Below, piece after piece: positions 8,287 through 17,360 of a stretch of DNA of 64,000 bases. The stretch comes from an uncultured Bacteroides sp. (GTDB taxonomy: Bacteria > Bacteroidota > Bacteroidia > Bacteroidales > Bacteroidaceae), in NCBI GenBank assembly GCA_900544675.1, contig UQVZ01000018.1:13178-77177 (forward strand), read 5' to 3'. The notes beneath the pieces are model-generated. The model was not told the DNA's origin, made no database searches, and saw only the letters and a list, made by a program, of their open reading frames with translations. Within the stretch, counting starts at the first letter, position 1, and every line of letters starts with the position of its first letter. The position numbers and the translations under genes are program-made.

Positions 8287-9744
8287 ATGAGTGACATTCT
8301 TTCTCTTGCTCCACAAAATGTGTGGAAGCACTTCTATTCGTTGACACAAGTTCCCCGTCCGTCGGGACATTTGGAGAAAATTCAGGCATTCTTGTTGGAG
8401 TTTGGCAAGAGTGTAGGTGTAGAATCTTTCCAGGATGAAGCAGGAAACATCATTTACCGCAAGCCGGCCACTCCGGGAATGGAAAACCGCAAGACCGTTA
8501 TCCTGCAGGCACACATGGATATGGTTCCGCAGAAGAACAAAGATGTAGAGCACGATTTCGAAAACGACCCGATTCAACCATACGTGGACGGCGAGTGGGT
8601 ACGTGCCAAAGGTACGACACTGGGAGCCGACGACGGTATGGGTGTGGCAGCCATTATGGCAGTGATGGAAGACAAGACCTTGAAGCACGGTCCGCTGGTA
8701 GCCCTGATTACTTCGGACGAAGAAACCGGCATGTATGGCGCTTTCGGCTTGAAACCCGGAACCATCGAAGGGGACATCCTGCTGAACTTGGATTCGGAAG
8801 AAGAAGGCGAACTGTATATCGGTTGTGCCGGAGGTGAAGACCTGACCGCAACACTGGAATATAAGGAAGAAGAAACAGACCCGACAGATGTAGCGCTGAA
8901 GGTGACTCTGAAAGGTTTGCGTGGCGGACATTCAGGCATTCAGATAGGTTGGGGACACGCCAATGCCAATAAACTGATGGCACGTTTCCTGAACCAGGTG
9001 ATTGCTTACGATGAAGCTTGCCTCGTTTCATGGGAAGGAGGAAACATGCGGAATGCCATCCCACGCGAATGTGAAGTAGTGATTACGGTACCCGAAGAAG
9101 AAGTGGAAGACGTATTAGCTTTCGTAGGCGAGTGCGAACAAGTATGGCGCGATGAGTATGCGACTATCGAAGACGGGCTGGTATTCCAGGCAGAACGGGT
9201 AGAATTGCCGAAATACATGGTGCCCGAAGAAATCCGTGACAACCTGGTAGATGCCATTTATGCTTGTCCGAACGGCGTAGAACGTTATATTCCGACCATC
9301 CCTGATACGGTAGAGACTTCTTCGAACCTGGCTATTGTAGACATCAAGGGCGGAGCAGCATCCGTCAAAATCCTGACCCGTAGCGCGCGTGAATCAATGA
9401 AAGATTATCGCAACACGGCACTCGAAAGCTGTTTCTCGATGGCAGGTATGCGTGTAGAACGTTCGGGCGGTTATTCCGGTTGGGAACCGAATGTCAATTC
9501 TCCTATCCTGCATGCCATGAAAGAGGCTTATCAAACTCAGTTCGGTTCTGCTCCTGAAGTGAAAGTGATTCACGCCGGACTGGAATGCGGCATCATTGGC
9601 GCTGTGATTCCAGGACTGGATATGATTTCTTTCGGTCCTACACTGGTAGGTCCGCATACACCTGACGAGAAATGTGAGATTGCTTCCGTGGCACGTTTCT
9701 ATGATTTCCTGACAGCGACGCTTGCCAATACGCCGGAGAAATAA
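8287..9744 (+). CDS. pepD: Aminoacyl-histidine dipeptidase (M20C)
   Basis: This 485-aa cytosolic metallopeptidase is of normal PepD length. It has the M20 metal-binding pattern: QAHMDMV with H76 and D78, LGADDGMG with the bridging D115, and TSDEETGM with catalytic E145 and metal-ligand E146. HAGLECG near residue 435 is also present. A dimerisation lid domain is inserted at about 200-390. PepD cleaves Xaa-His and other dipeptides such as carnosine in the cytoplasm. It is co-transcribed with the upstream flippase-like gene (5-nt gap). A long repeat block at 9745-9906 lies immediately downstream. Confidence 0.95.
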   Translation: MSDILSLAPQNVWKHFYSLTQVPRPSGHLEKIQAFLLEFGKSVGVESFQDEAGNIIYRKPATPGMENRKTVILQAHMDMVPQKNKDVEHDFENDPIQPYVDGEWVRAKGTTLGADDGMGVAAIMAVMEDKTLKHGPLVALITSDEETGMYGAFGLKPGTIEGDILLNLDSEEEGELYIGCAGGEDLTATLEYKEEETDPTDVALKVTLKGLRGGHSGIQIGWGHANANKLMARFLNQVIAYDEACLVSWEGGNMRNAIPRECEVVITVPEEEVEDVLAFVGECEQVWRDEYATIEDGLVFQAERVELPKYMVPEEIRDNLVDAIYACPNGVERYIPTIPDTVETSSNLAIVDIKGGAASVKILTRSARESMKDYRNTALESCFSMAGMRVERSGGYSGWEPNVNSPILHAMKEAYQTQFGSAPEVKVIHAGLECGIIGAVIPGLDMISFGPTLVGPHTPDEKCEIASVARFYDFLTATLANTPEK

Positions 9745-9906
9745 ACAATGGGACAATGTGTTAATGTGGCAATGTGCTAATGTGACAATGAGACAATATG
9801 ACAATATGACAATATGCTAATGTGACAATGTGCTAATGTGACAATGTAACATTTGTATCTATTGCAACATTAGCATATTTGCACATTTGCATATTAGCAC
9901 ATTAGA
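9745..9906. repeat. 8-bp tandem repeat with inverted return arm
   Basis: From the pepD stop codon onward about twelve 8-bp units of the form (C/T)AATGTG(A/C) or (C/T)AATATG(A/C) run to about 9846. From about 9861 to 9905 the same units recur in reverse complement (CATTAGCA, CATTTGCA and variants). The block can fold into a very long AT-rich hairpin between two convergent genes and may act as a terminator. Confidence 0.85.
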
Positions 9907-9912
9907 TAAAAG

Positions 9913-10914
9913 CTACGCTTTTGCTATTTTCAGGAATTTTTCCACATCCCGCCGCATCATCTGATACATGGGCGAAGTCTTGTAATTGGTGTTTTTATGA
10001 ATGACCAGCGCGACATCCACCTGACTCCTTTGATAAGCGGTAAGCTCGTTATGCAATTGAGTTTCGTGCAAAGCAAGCTCGTGTATCTGCTGTTCGCGTT
10101 CCCTACGCAGGTAAGTACATACAGGAGTAAGTAAACGCATTACCACATTGTCGAGAATGTGGTGCCCTTGGATAAACATATACGTATTTTCCGGATAGAC
10201 TCCCAACTGCTTGAATTCTTCTTTCATGGCTTCCACTTCGGCTATACCTTCGGGATGATGGTGCTCCAAATCGCGCACTTTGCGGTTCACTTTCTTCGAC
10301 ATTACCCCCAAGCTATATTCCGGATGGCGGATGCCTACCTGGTCTACCCTGACATACGAACAGAAATCAAGTAAGGAAAATTCAGACAGGTTATGCCGGC
10401 GATAGAACCATACCGACCATACGAATAAAGGATAAGCAATCTGTGAATAAAGCTTCATATAGGCAGGGAAATCAATCAGCATGTGGTCGTTCAACGTTGC
10501 CATGACGCATACTTCATGCAGACCTTCGGCATAACAATGGTAATTCTCGATGGCGTATGCATAGGTTTGCAGCACGTACGGACTGTTTATCATATAGCGT
10601 GAGGTCTGAGTCCGCCCTTGCAGAAGGTAATCGTAATCGCTGTCTACACACGCTATCATGTTTTCTCCCAGCTGTTTGCCCAGCTGATTCATCAATACGC
10701 TTTTCTTACCCTTGGCAAGCGAGGTGCGCGAAGGAAGCATCACTTCGAAATAGCGGTTCTCGTTTTCGTATTCGGCTAATAAGGAACGCCAGAAAGAAAT
10801 ATCATCATAGCTCTCTACGTAAGCCACGATTTTCCTTCGCGCATGCTTAGGCTTCAAGCTATTGGCAGCGCCCAAGTATAACGAAGACAAGTTTTCGGTA
10901 AGTCTTTTTCCCAT
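9913..10914 (-). CDS. DUF4435 Toprim-like protein, AriB-like
   Basis: This 333-aa soluble protein belongs by motif to DUF4435. A Toprim-like pattern is visible. IVAYVESYDDISFW carries the acidic residue E34. MIACVDSDYDYLL carries the DxD pair D91/D93. In the PARIS phage-defence system a DUF4435 Toprim nuclease (AriB) works with an ABC-type ATPase (AriA). Here an AAA ATPase lies 12 nt upstream on the same strand, so a PARIS-like pair is a reasonable inference. It is not proven: the ATPase is small, and this family also occurs in chromosomal loci of unknown role. The C-terminal half contains HHH and helix-rich sequence without a recognised domain. Confidence 0.75.
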   Translation of the reverse strand: MGKRLTENLSSLYLGAANSLKPKHARRKIVAYVESYDDISFWRSLLAEYENENRYFEVMLPSRTSLAKGKKSVLMNQLGKQLGENMIACVDSDYDYLLQGRTQTSRYMINSPYVLQTYAYAIENYHCYAEGLHEVCVMATLNDHMLIDFPAYMKLYSQIAYPLFVWSVWFYRRHNLSEFSLLDFCSYVRVDQVGIRHPEYSLGVMSKKVNRKVRDLEHHHPEGIAEVEAMKEEFKQLGVYPENTYMFIQGHHILDNVVMRLLTPVCTYLRREREQQIHELALHETQLHNELTAYQRSQVDVALVIHKNTNYKTSPMYQMMRRDVEKFLKIAKA

Positions 10915-10926
10915 AGCCGTATGCGT

Positions 10927-11751
10927 TTAGTTGGTAGTAATGTCACTGACTTCGGTCACGGCATCAATCCAGCCGTTCATGATTACCGCCGGCGAATGGG
11001 TAGTCAGAATGATTTGCGCATTGGGGTTCAACTGGCGGATAAGCGAGATAAGCTGCTGCTGCCATTCCACATGCAAGGAGATTTCGGGCTCGTCCATAAA
11101 CAGGGCATAGTGCCGGTTATCTTGTACCAACACAGTCAGCAGAATCACCAACATCTGTTTTTCGCCCGAAGAGAGTTGATAGGGCGTCAGTTCATCCCCG
11201 TCCTGCTCGAACAGAATCTCGTTACTCTTGCGGTTGATTTTCTTGCCTGTATCGCCAAAGAGACTATCTATCAGGTCTTGAAATAAGGTTTTCGGTTTCG
11301 ACATTTCAGATGCCTTTGCCTGTTGTTCAGGGTCACCACTGGTCAGCATTTCAATAATCCGGTTCCCGATGTTCACCTGATAATCCAGATAACGCCGTTG
11401 TAATTGGTAAAGTTGCCAGTCGAGTTCGGTCTTTACATTCTGATTACCAATTTTCTCAAGTAATCCCGAACTGATAAGCGGACGGTCGAAGCTTCGGATA
11501 ACATCAAAGTTGATATAAGTAGCGTCTTCGGGCGAAAAGACAAACGATACACCTTCCTGAACTCCGTTTATCAAAGCGCCTCCTTCCATTGCATTAAGGC
11601 TCCGGACTGAGTTGTTCAGAATGGTACTTTTGCCAATACCGTTTACGCCACTCAGAATATTGACATCAGGACGGAGGTTCCACGAGATATCCTTGCGTCC
11701 CCACATTCCCTTGATGTCGATGCGCTGGATGTAGTCTGCTTGCTTTTTCAT
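10927..11751 (-). CDS. ABC-type AAA ATPase, AriA-like
   Basis: This 274-aa ATPase is of the RecF/SMC/OLD type. The Walker A GVNGIGKST is at 35-43, the ABC signature LSSGEKQ at about 193-199, Walker B LFMDEPE with D220/E221, and the H-loop TTHSP at H252. Between Walker A and the signature are only about 150 residues, so no long coiled coil exists, unlike SMC or Rad50. With the DUF4435 gene 12 nt downstream it forms a two-gene unit with the order ATPase then Toprim protein, the architecture of PARIS defence. The family's known AriA oligomerises and holds AriB until a phage trigger appears. At 274 aa it seems compact, which leaves room for a different function. Confidence 0.82.
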   Translation of the reverse strand: MKKQADYIQRIDIKGMWGRKDISWNLRPDVNILSGVNGIGKSTILNNSVRSLNAMEGGALINGVQEGVSFVFSPEDATYINFDVIRSFDRPLISSGLLEKIGNQNVKTELDWQLYQLQRRYLDYQVNIGNRIIEMLTSGDPEQQAKASEMSKPKTLFQDLIDSLFGDTGKKINRKSNEILFEQDGDELTPYQLSSGEKQMLVILLTVLVQDNRHYALFMDEPEISLHVEWQQQLISLIRQLNPNAQIILTTHSPAVIMNGWIDAVTEVSDITTN

Positions 11752-11839
11752 AAGTATATGTGTATCTCATTTGCATGTAAAAATACGGATAATAATGGAA
11801 TTTATCAACGATTTCACCTTTCTTTTTTCGGAGAACTCG

Positions 11840-11847
11840 TACCTTTG
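11840..11847 (+). promoter_or_regulatory. -7 box TACCTTTG, sets helicase start
   Basis: TACCTTTG matches TAnnTTTG and lies 25 nt before the ATG at 11873. It falls inside the longer in-frame extension from 11771, so the downstream ATG is the likely start. Confidence 0.6.
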
Positions 11848-11872
11848 TCTCCCGAAATTAGTTTCAGACGAT

Positions 11873-13768
11873 ATGAAAGAAAAATCTACGATACATTCTC
11901 CGATTCTGTACGTGCAACATCAATACGACTTGTTGCGCTTGGAATACGAATACGAAAAAGAACAGTTCAAGCAGCAAACCGAACTGATGGGCATCGGCAG
12001 AAAGGTAAAAAGAGGGATGTGCTGGTATCCGTTACACATCGGGCGGAGTTATTATAACGCTTTAAACCAGCTGGTGGTGGAAGTGGAGCGCAGGGAGGAT
12101 AATGAAATAGAGCATCTGTTCGAATACGGGCGTCCGGTATGCTTCTTCACGCAAGACATGACAGGAAAGCTCAGGTACCTGCCTTTTGTAGCGACGGTGA
12201 GTTATGTAGACGGCGACCGTATGGTTGTAGCGCTTCCCCATGCCGATGCCTTAGTGGCACTGCAAGGCGAAGAAGTGTTGGGCGTGCAACTCTATTTTGA
12301 CGAAACCAGCTATCGGCTGATGTTCGAAGCCTTGAAACAGGTAATAGAAGCCAAGAACAACCGCCTGGCTGAGTTGCGTGACATCTTCCACGGCACGCAG
12401 CCTGCCTCTGCCTTTACGTTCCAGCCGATACGCTTCCCTTGGCTGAACCGTACACAGGAAGAAGCGGTCAACAAGGTATTGCATGCCAAAGATGTGGCTA
12501 TCGTCCACGGTCCTCCCGGAACGGGAAAGACAACCACCTTGGTCGAAGCCATTTACGAGACCTTGCATCGGGAAAATCAAGTGTTGGTATGTGCGCAAAG
12601 CAATATGGCGGTCGACTGGATTAGCGAGAAGCTGGTCGACCGGGGAGTAAACGTACTCCGCATCGGCAATCCCAGCCGGGTGAACGACAAGATGCTTTCG
12701 TTTACCTATGAACGCCGTTTCGAATCACATCCCGACTATCCGCAATTATGGAGTATCCGCCGTGCTATCCGAGACTTGTATGCCAAGCTTCGCAAGGCAA
12801 GCGACCGTGAGTCTGTCCGTACCAAGATAAATTCACTGAAAGACCGTGCTACCGAATTGGAAGTGCGTATCAATGCCGCCTTGTTTTCCGAAGCCCGTGT
12901 CATAGCCTGTACATTGGTAGGGAGTGCCAATCGTCTTCTGATGGGGCAGAAGTTCGGTACCTTGTTCATTGACGAGGCGGCACAAGCCTTGGAGGCTGCT
13001 TGCTGGATTGCCATCCGTAAGGCAGACCGGGTTATCTTCGCGGGCGACCATTGCCAGCTTCCGCCTACGGTAAAAAGTATAGAAGCCTTGCGTGGAGGTT
13101 TGGGCGACACATTGATGCAATGCATCGTAAAGCAGAAACCCGAAACGGTTTCACTGCTGAAAATACAATACCGGATGAACGATGAGATTATGCGTTTCTC
13201 GTCCGAGTGGTTTTACGGCGGTATGCTCCAATCGGCACCCGAAGTGAAATATAGAGGCATCCTTGATTTCGACACACCTATCGAATGGATAAATACCGAA
13301 GGAATGGAATGCAACGAAGAGTTTGTGGGCGAGAATTACGGACGCATCAACAAGCCTGAAGCGGAATTGTCGGTCGCCCAGTTGAAGAACTACATCACCC
13401 GCATCGGCAAAGAGCGCTTTCTGGAAGAGCGTATCGACGTAGGATTGATTTCTCCTTACAAGGCACAAGTGCAATATTTGCGCCGCTTAATCAAAGGAGA
13501 CGCTTTTTTCAAACCCTTCCGCTCCGCAATCACAATCAATACGTTCGATGGATTCCAAGGGCAGGAGCGTGACGTGATTCTTATCAGTCTGGTACGGGCG
13601 AACGAAGAAGGACAAATCGGCTTTCTGAATGATTTGCGCCGGATGAATGTAGCCATTACCCGTGCACGGATGAAACTGATTATTCTGGGCGATGCTTCTA
13701 CCCTGACACGACACGCTTTCTACCGCAAGCTCTATGCCTACATCAAAAGTCTGCACGAAGAGAGATAA
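11873..13768 (+). CDS. SF1 DNA/RNA helicase, UPF1/IGHMBP2-like
   Basis: This is a 631-aa superfamily 1B helicase of the UPF1/SMUBP-2 type. An N-terminal beta-barrel/stalk region covers about 1-195. Walker A GPPGTGKTTTL starts near residue 213. The Walker B box reads LFIDEAAQALE with DEAA at 367-370. Motif III is GDHCQLPPT, motif IV/V includes TINTFDGFQGQERDVI, and motif VI is NVAITRAR. Bacterial members are probable 5'-3' helicases on RNA or DNA with poorly known roles. It diverges from the ATPase/DUF4435 pair, with a 121-nt intergenic region. The start at 11873 is chosen because the -7 box at 11840-11847 lies inside the longer frame. Confidence 0.9.
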   Translation: MKEKSTIHSPILYVQHQYDLLRLEYEYEKEQFKQQTELMGIGRKVKRGMCWYPLHIGRSYYNALNQLVVEVERREDNEIEHLFEYGRPVCFFTQDMTGKLRYLPFVATVSYVDGDRMVVALPHADALVALQGEEVLGVQLYFDETSYRLMFEALKQVIEAKNNRLAELRDIFHGTQPASAFTFQPIRFPWLNRTQEEAVNKVLHAKDVAIVHGPPGTGKTTTLVEAIYETLHRENQVLVCAQSNMAVDWISEKLVDRGVNVLRIGNPSRVNDKMLSFTYERRFESHPDYPQLWSIRRAIRDLYAKLRKASDRESVRTKINSLKDRATELEVRINAALFSEARVIACTLVGSANRLLMGQKFGTLFIDEAAQALEAACWIAIRKADRVIFAGDHCQLPPTVKSIEALRGGLGDTLMQCIVKQKPETVSLLKIQYRMNDEIMRFSSEWFYGGMLQSAPEVKYRGILDFDTPIEWINTEGMECNEEFVGENYGRINKPEAELSVAQLKNYITRIGKERFLEERIDVGLISPYKAQVQYLRRLIKGDAFFKPFRSAITINTFDGFQGQERDVILISLVRANEEGQIGFLNDLRRMNVAITRARMKLIILGDASTLTRHAFYRKLYAYIKSLHEER

Positions 13769-13785
13769 AATGACAAGACACTTGT

Positions 13786-15042
13786 TCACCCACACACTTT
13801 GGCACTTTGCCGTTTCTTCCGGTATGCCTGAAGACGTGCGAGGGCATGTTTGCGGCTCAGCAGGATTTGCCTACGGTAAAGCAGACAGGTGGTCAGGAAA
13901 TAGATGCCCGTCTGCAGCCACAAGGCACGGTATTCGGTCAAGATATCAGGAAGGGAGGCACCCATCGTCTGTACACGGATGTATCCGTTGATGCCGAAGG
14001 TAGAAGGGAATATCCATGAAACGACTTTCCAAAAAGATGGAACGGCAGACCCCGGCCACGAAATGCCCGAGATGAAAAGCAAGGGCAAAGAGGTGAACAC
14101 AAATATCATCATGCAGTCCTCACGCCGGCGGATAAGACACGAGCACGTCATCGCAAAGAAAATGCAAGCCAGCAGGAACGGGATACACAGAGCTATCAAT
14201 GTGCCGGGTTGTGCCAGTTGAACCAACCTGAACAGTTTGGGAACGAGACACAGGATGTAAGCAGTCACAATTATATAAATAAGGAAATAGGCAGAAGATT
14301 TTCCGAGTACAATGCGGAGTGTTCCCTGATAATGCCTGCCCAGCGGCACGAGGTCGCGGAAACGGTTGTTTTCGCGTGCCGTGCCTGCCGAAAGTCCGAT
14401 GCCCAACAACAAAGTCTGCTGGATGATAAGCACCAGTACGGCAGGTATCAGAAAGCTGGCAAAGCCATCTTGGGGATTGTAGAGCGACACATCCTCATAC
14501 GTAATGGGACGAGTCGTGATTTCGTCTTGCCGCTCGGTCGTATTTCCTGCCCGATGTATTTGAATCTCTTTGTTCATCTTCAGCGACGCTTCGGTATTGG
14601 CTAACAGCAAAGCCTTGTAATACAGCATTCCGCTCATATCGGCATAGATGCTGACGTGCGTCTGTTCGCCGCTTGCCAAGTCACGGCTGAATGACTCAGG
14701 CACATAAATAATGCCATACGTTTTCTGTTTCTTCAGCAAGAGTTTGGCTTCTTCCAAATCGGAACAATGCGACACGATGCGTATGTCGGGGCTTCCGTCT
14801 ACCAGCCGCAAATATTCACGGCTCTGCATCGAACGGTCCGCGTCGACTACTACGGCAGGCACTTCGCGCACCACCTCATTGGTGTAGATAAACGCATAGA
14901 CCAACGGATAGGCAAGGGGGACAAGAAGAAAGAATATCAGGACGCCCTGGTCCTTGATGCTCAGTTTCAACTCTTCCTTGCAGATGTGGAACAATCCGTT
15001 AAGTCCCTGTTTGATGGTATGTCTGAATGAAACGTTTCTCAT
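13786..15042 (-). CDS. ABC-2 type transporter permease
   Basis: This 418-aa inner-membrane protein has the ABC2_membrane_3 layout. One TM helix lies near residue 35, followed by a periplasmic domain of about 150 residues (PAVVVDADRSMQSREY) and then five to six TM helices from about 180 to 400. It is the last gene of a tolC-hlyD-permease-permease operon, 12 nt after the companion permease. Such permeases (YhhJ/YbhS type) normally pair with an ATPase for efflux of drugs or lipophilic compounds across both membranes. No ATPase is encoded in this cluster. Confidence 0.9.
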   Translation of the reverse strand: MRNVSFRHTIKQGLNGLFHICKEELKLSIKDQGVLIFFLLVPLAYPLVYAFIYTNEVVREVPAVVVDADRSMQSREYLRLVDGSPDIRIVSHCSDLEEAKLLLKKQKTYGIIYVPESFSRDLASGEQTHVSIYADMSGMLYYKALLLANTEASLKMNKEIQIHRAGNTTERQDEITTRPITYEDVSLYNPQDGFASFLIPAVLVLIIQQTLLLGIGLSAGTARENNRFRDLVPLGRHYQGTLRIVLGKSSAYFLIYIIVTAYILCLVPKLFRLVQLAQPGTLIALCIPFLLACIFFAMTCSCLIRRREDCMMIFVFTSLPLLFISGISWPGSAVPSFWKVVSWIFPSTFGINGYIRVQTMGASLPDILTEYRALWLQTGIYFLTTCLLYRRQILLSRKHALARLQAYRKKRQSAKVCG

Positions 15043-15054
15043 AATTTTGTCGGG

Positions 15055-16230
15055 TTAAGGGATGTAAACGTAATGCAGCATCTCGGTGCGCAATTTCTTC
15101 AGCACAAAGAAAGGCAACAACATAAACAACAGCAGGGCTACCACGGGCTGCCACGCATAGATAAACGGATAACCGTTCAGTGCCAGATTGACGTATATCA
15201 GGAAGTAATGCCGCAAGGGGAACAATACCGTCAGTGCCTGTAGCGTGGGGTGCATCGCCATCACCGGATAGGTGAATCCGGAAATGGAGAACGAAATGAC
15301 GCCCCACAACGATGCCGCACTCAAGGCAAGCCGAAGCGTGCCGAACATTCCGAAGAAGAAGATGCCTACCGCCTGCGATGCCAGTACGAGCAACAGACCG
15401 GCAAGCAGCATCGGCAAAATGCCGCTATTGCACGGATAGTGCAGAATGCCATACAGATAGACGTTGTAAGCCACGGTCACGATGAAGAAGATTACCGTAT
15501 GTGGCAAGAGTTTTCCTACCAATGCCGTACCGATGGAATTGTCGGCAAGGCGCATGAGTGATTGTGCCGTATTTTCTTTCAGCTCCGTACCCAGGGCATA
15601 AGCGGTAGTAAGGAAAATAAGGAGCATCAGGATGCCCGGCAACAAGGTGTTGCACAGATATACCGAGTAGTTCAGCCACGGATTGTTCAGGGCATGTGTA
15701 TCGATGACGATAGGTTGCAGGAAAGCCATGGCCTGCTCTTCGGTAGCCCCCTTGGCAAGCAAGGTACTTTGTCCGACGGCTCCCGATGCCAGTTCCGACA
15801 TCATGCGCTGGTCCCGATACAGTAATGAGCCGGCGATAAGGTAGGCATAATTGGTGTAGAACGAAACCTTAGGCTGACGTCCGGCAATGGCCTCTTCGGT
15901 GGTTCCTTCAGGAATGTAGTAAAAAGAATAGATTTCGCCGCGCTGTACCGCTTTACGTGCTTCATGGAAGCTGGGATAATGCGCCACGATATGAGTCTGC
16001 TGGAATGCGTCCAGGTTCCGGATAATGCTTCGGGTGGTTGAAGTGTTGTCCAAGTCCACCACACCGGCAGGCATGTCCGTAGGCAGTCCGTTTGCCATCA
16101 GCGTGGTAAAGAACACGTAGCAGAATATCGGCGCTATCACCATGCAGAAAAGGTAAATCGGCCGCATGGCGATGCGCCGCACTTCGCGTGCCGCTATCCG
16201 ATACAGACGTTTATAAATCGTTGTTTGCAT
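15055..16230 (-). CDS. ABC-2 type transporter permease
   Basis: This 391-aa membrane protein is homologous in layout to the following permease. It has one N-terminal TM (about 22-42), a periplasmic domain containing MPAGVVDLDNTSTTR, then about five TM helices ending near residue 380. The two permeases probably form a heterodimeric channel. It is third in the export operon, separated from hlyD by a 127-nt spacer that contains a perfect 22-bp inverted repeat, the only substantial gap in the operon. No nucleotide-binding domain is fused to it. Confidence 0.9.
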   Translation of the reverse strand: MQTTIYKRLYRIAAREVRRIAMRPIYLFCMVIAPIFCYVFFTTLMANGLPTDMPAGVVDLDNTSTTRSIIRNLDAFQQTHIVAHYPSFHEARKAVQRGEIYSFYYIPEGTTEEAIAGRQPKVSFYTNYAYLIAGSLLYRDQRMMSELASGAVGQSTLLAKGATEEQAMAFLQPIVIDTHALNNPWLNYSVYLCNTLLPGILMLLIFLTTAYALGTELKENTAQSLMRLADNSIGTALVGKLLPHTVIFFIVTVAYNVYLYGILHYPCNSGILPMLLAGLLLVLASQAVGIFFFGMFGTLRLALSAASLWGVISFSISGFTYPVMAMHPTLQALTVLFPLRHYFLIYVNLALNGYPFIYAWQPVVALLLFMLLPFFVLKKLRTEMLHYVYIP

Positions 16231-16244
16231 AATCTTTCTTTTTG

Positions 16245-16350
16245 TTCACCACAGATTACACAGATTATGAAGAAAATAATGAAAAATCGGTATGTATACC
16301 GCTTGCCGTTACAGACTCTTACTATTTAAATCTGTGTAATCTGTGGTGAA
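16245..16350. repeat. 22-bp inverted repeat inside the export operon
   Basis: TTCACCACAGATTACACAGA plus TT at 16245-16266 is matched exactly by its reverse complement at 16329-16350, leaving a 62-nt loop. The arms contain the direct repeat CAGATTACACAGATT. It sits between hlyD and the first permease. As RNA it could form a hairpin that attenuates or stabilises the operon transcript. Confidence 0.8.
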
Positions 16351-16357
16351 ATGTCAC

Positions 16358-17350
16358 TCACTTCGCTTCTTGAACTATCGCCGACATGCCCGGGCGCAGG
16401 TTCTCTACCGGCTGTACGGGTTTTGCCTTCACCTCGAATGTCTTCAGGTCGAAACCGCCGGTAGTCTTGGTGGCTTTCCATACGGCATACGTGCCCAGGT
16501 CTTTCATGGCGGTCACCTTGAAAACAGCTTCCCTCTCCAGGGCAGGAATAAACGCTGTGATTTCGCCCCCTACGTGGAAATCTTTCAAGTAATCTTCACG
16601 CACATTGAACGTCACCCACATGTCATCCAGTTGCGCTACGTTCATAATCGGTGCCCCGGTGCCTACCAGCTCACCCACTTTGGGAAATATTTCCGTCACC
16701 TCCCCGTCGGCAGATGCCGTCAGGTAAGTCTCATCGATGTATGCGTTGACTTCCGCTACCGCTCCTTCCGCCTGACGTACCTTGGCGGCCGCCATCAGCT
16801 TGTCCTCACGCTGGGCTCCGTTTTTCGCCATGGTGTATTGCGCGTTTGCGGCACGTTCGGTAGCAGCCATGGCATCGTATTGCGCCTTGGCTTCATCGCG
16901 CTTTTGTGCCGACATCACTCCTTCTTCGTACAGACGGTTTACGCGCTGATACGATTTCTCGGCTATTTCCAGTCCTGCCTTAGCCTTTTGCCACATTTCG
17001 TAAGCGGCTTGCAGTTGTTCGGCACGTGTGCCCCGTTCGGCTTTCTCGTTCAATGCCTGGGCAGCCTGCTCCAAGGCTTCCGCCTGCGAGAGCTTTGCCA
17101 CGACATCGGGCGCTTCGAGGATGGCAAGGGTATCACCCGCTCTGACCGCATCCCCTTCGCTGACGAAGAATTTCAAGATGCGTCCGGGCACTTTGCTCGA
17201 TACACGGTATTCGGTGGCTTCTGCCTGTCCCTGGATAGTTTCAGGACCTTTGCGGAAGGCGATGAAGCCGATGATGCTCACTACCAGCACCACCGCCACG
17301 AGGGTAATGAATGCCAGCGTGATGTTGCTGCGTTGTGTTCTTTCTGCCAT
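16358..17350 (-). CDS. HlyD-family membrane fusion protein
   Basis: This 330-aa periplasmic adaptor is anchored by one N-terminal TM helix (LAFITLVAVVLVVSIIGFIAF, about 11-31). A biotinyl-lipoyl-like half (VSSKVPGRILKFFVSEGDAVRAGDTL) follows. Next comes an alpha-helical hairpin rich in Ala, Glu and Lys (about 80-190), then the second lipoyl half (LTASADGEVTEIFPKVGE) and a beta-barrel domain. It would bridge the two ABC-2 permeases to the TolC-like channel encoded 10 nt upstream. This is the YhiI/EmrA-like type used for efflux rather than a peptide exporter. Confidence 0.93.
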   Translation of the reverse strand: MAERTQRSNITLAFITLVAVVLVVSIIGFIAFRKGPETIQGQAEATEYRVSSKVPGRILKFFVSEGDAVRAGDTLAILEAPDVVAKLSQAEALEQAAQALNEKAERGTRAEQLQAAYEMWQKAKAGLEIAEKSYQRVNRLYEEGVMSAQKRDEAKAQYDAMAATERAANAQYTMAKNGAQREDKLMAAAKVRQAEGAVAEVNAYIDETYLTASADGEVTEIFPKVGELVGTGAPIMNVAQLDDMWVTFNVREDYLKDFHVGGEITAFIPALEREAVFKVTAMKDLGTYAVWKATKTTGGFDLKTFEVKAKPVQPVENLRPGMSAIVQEAK

Positions 17351-17360
17351 ATTGCTTTGC

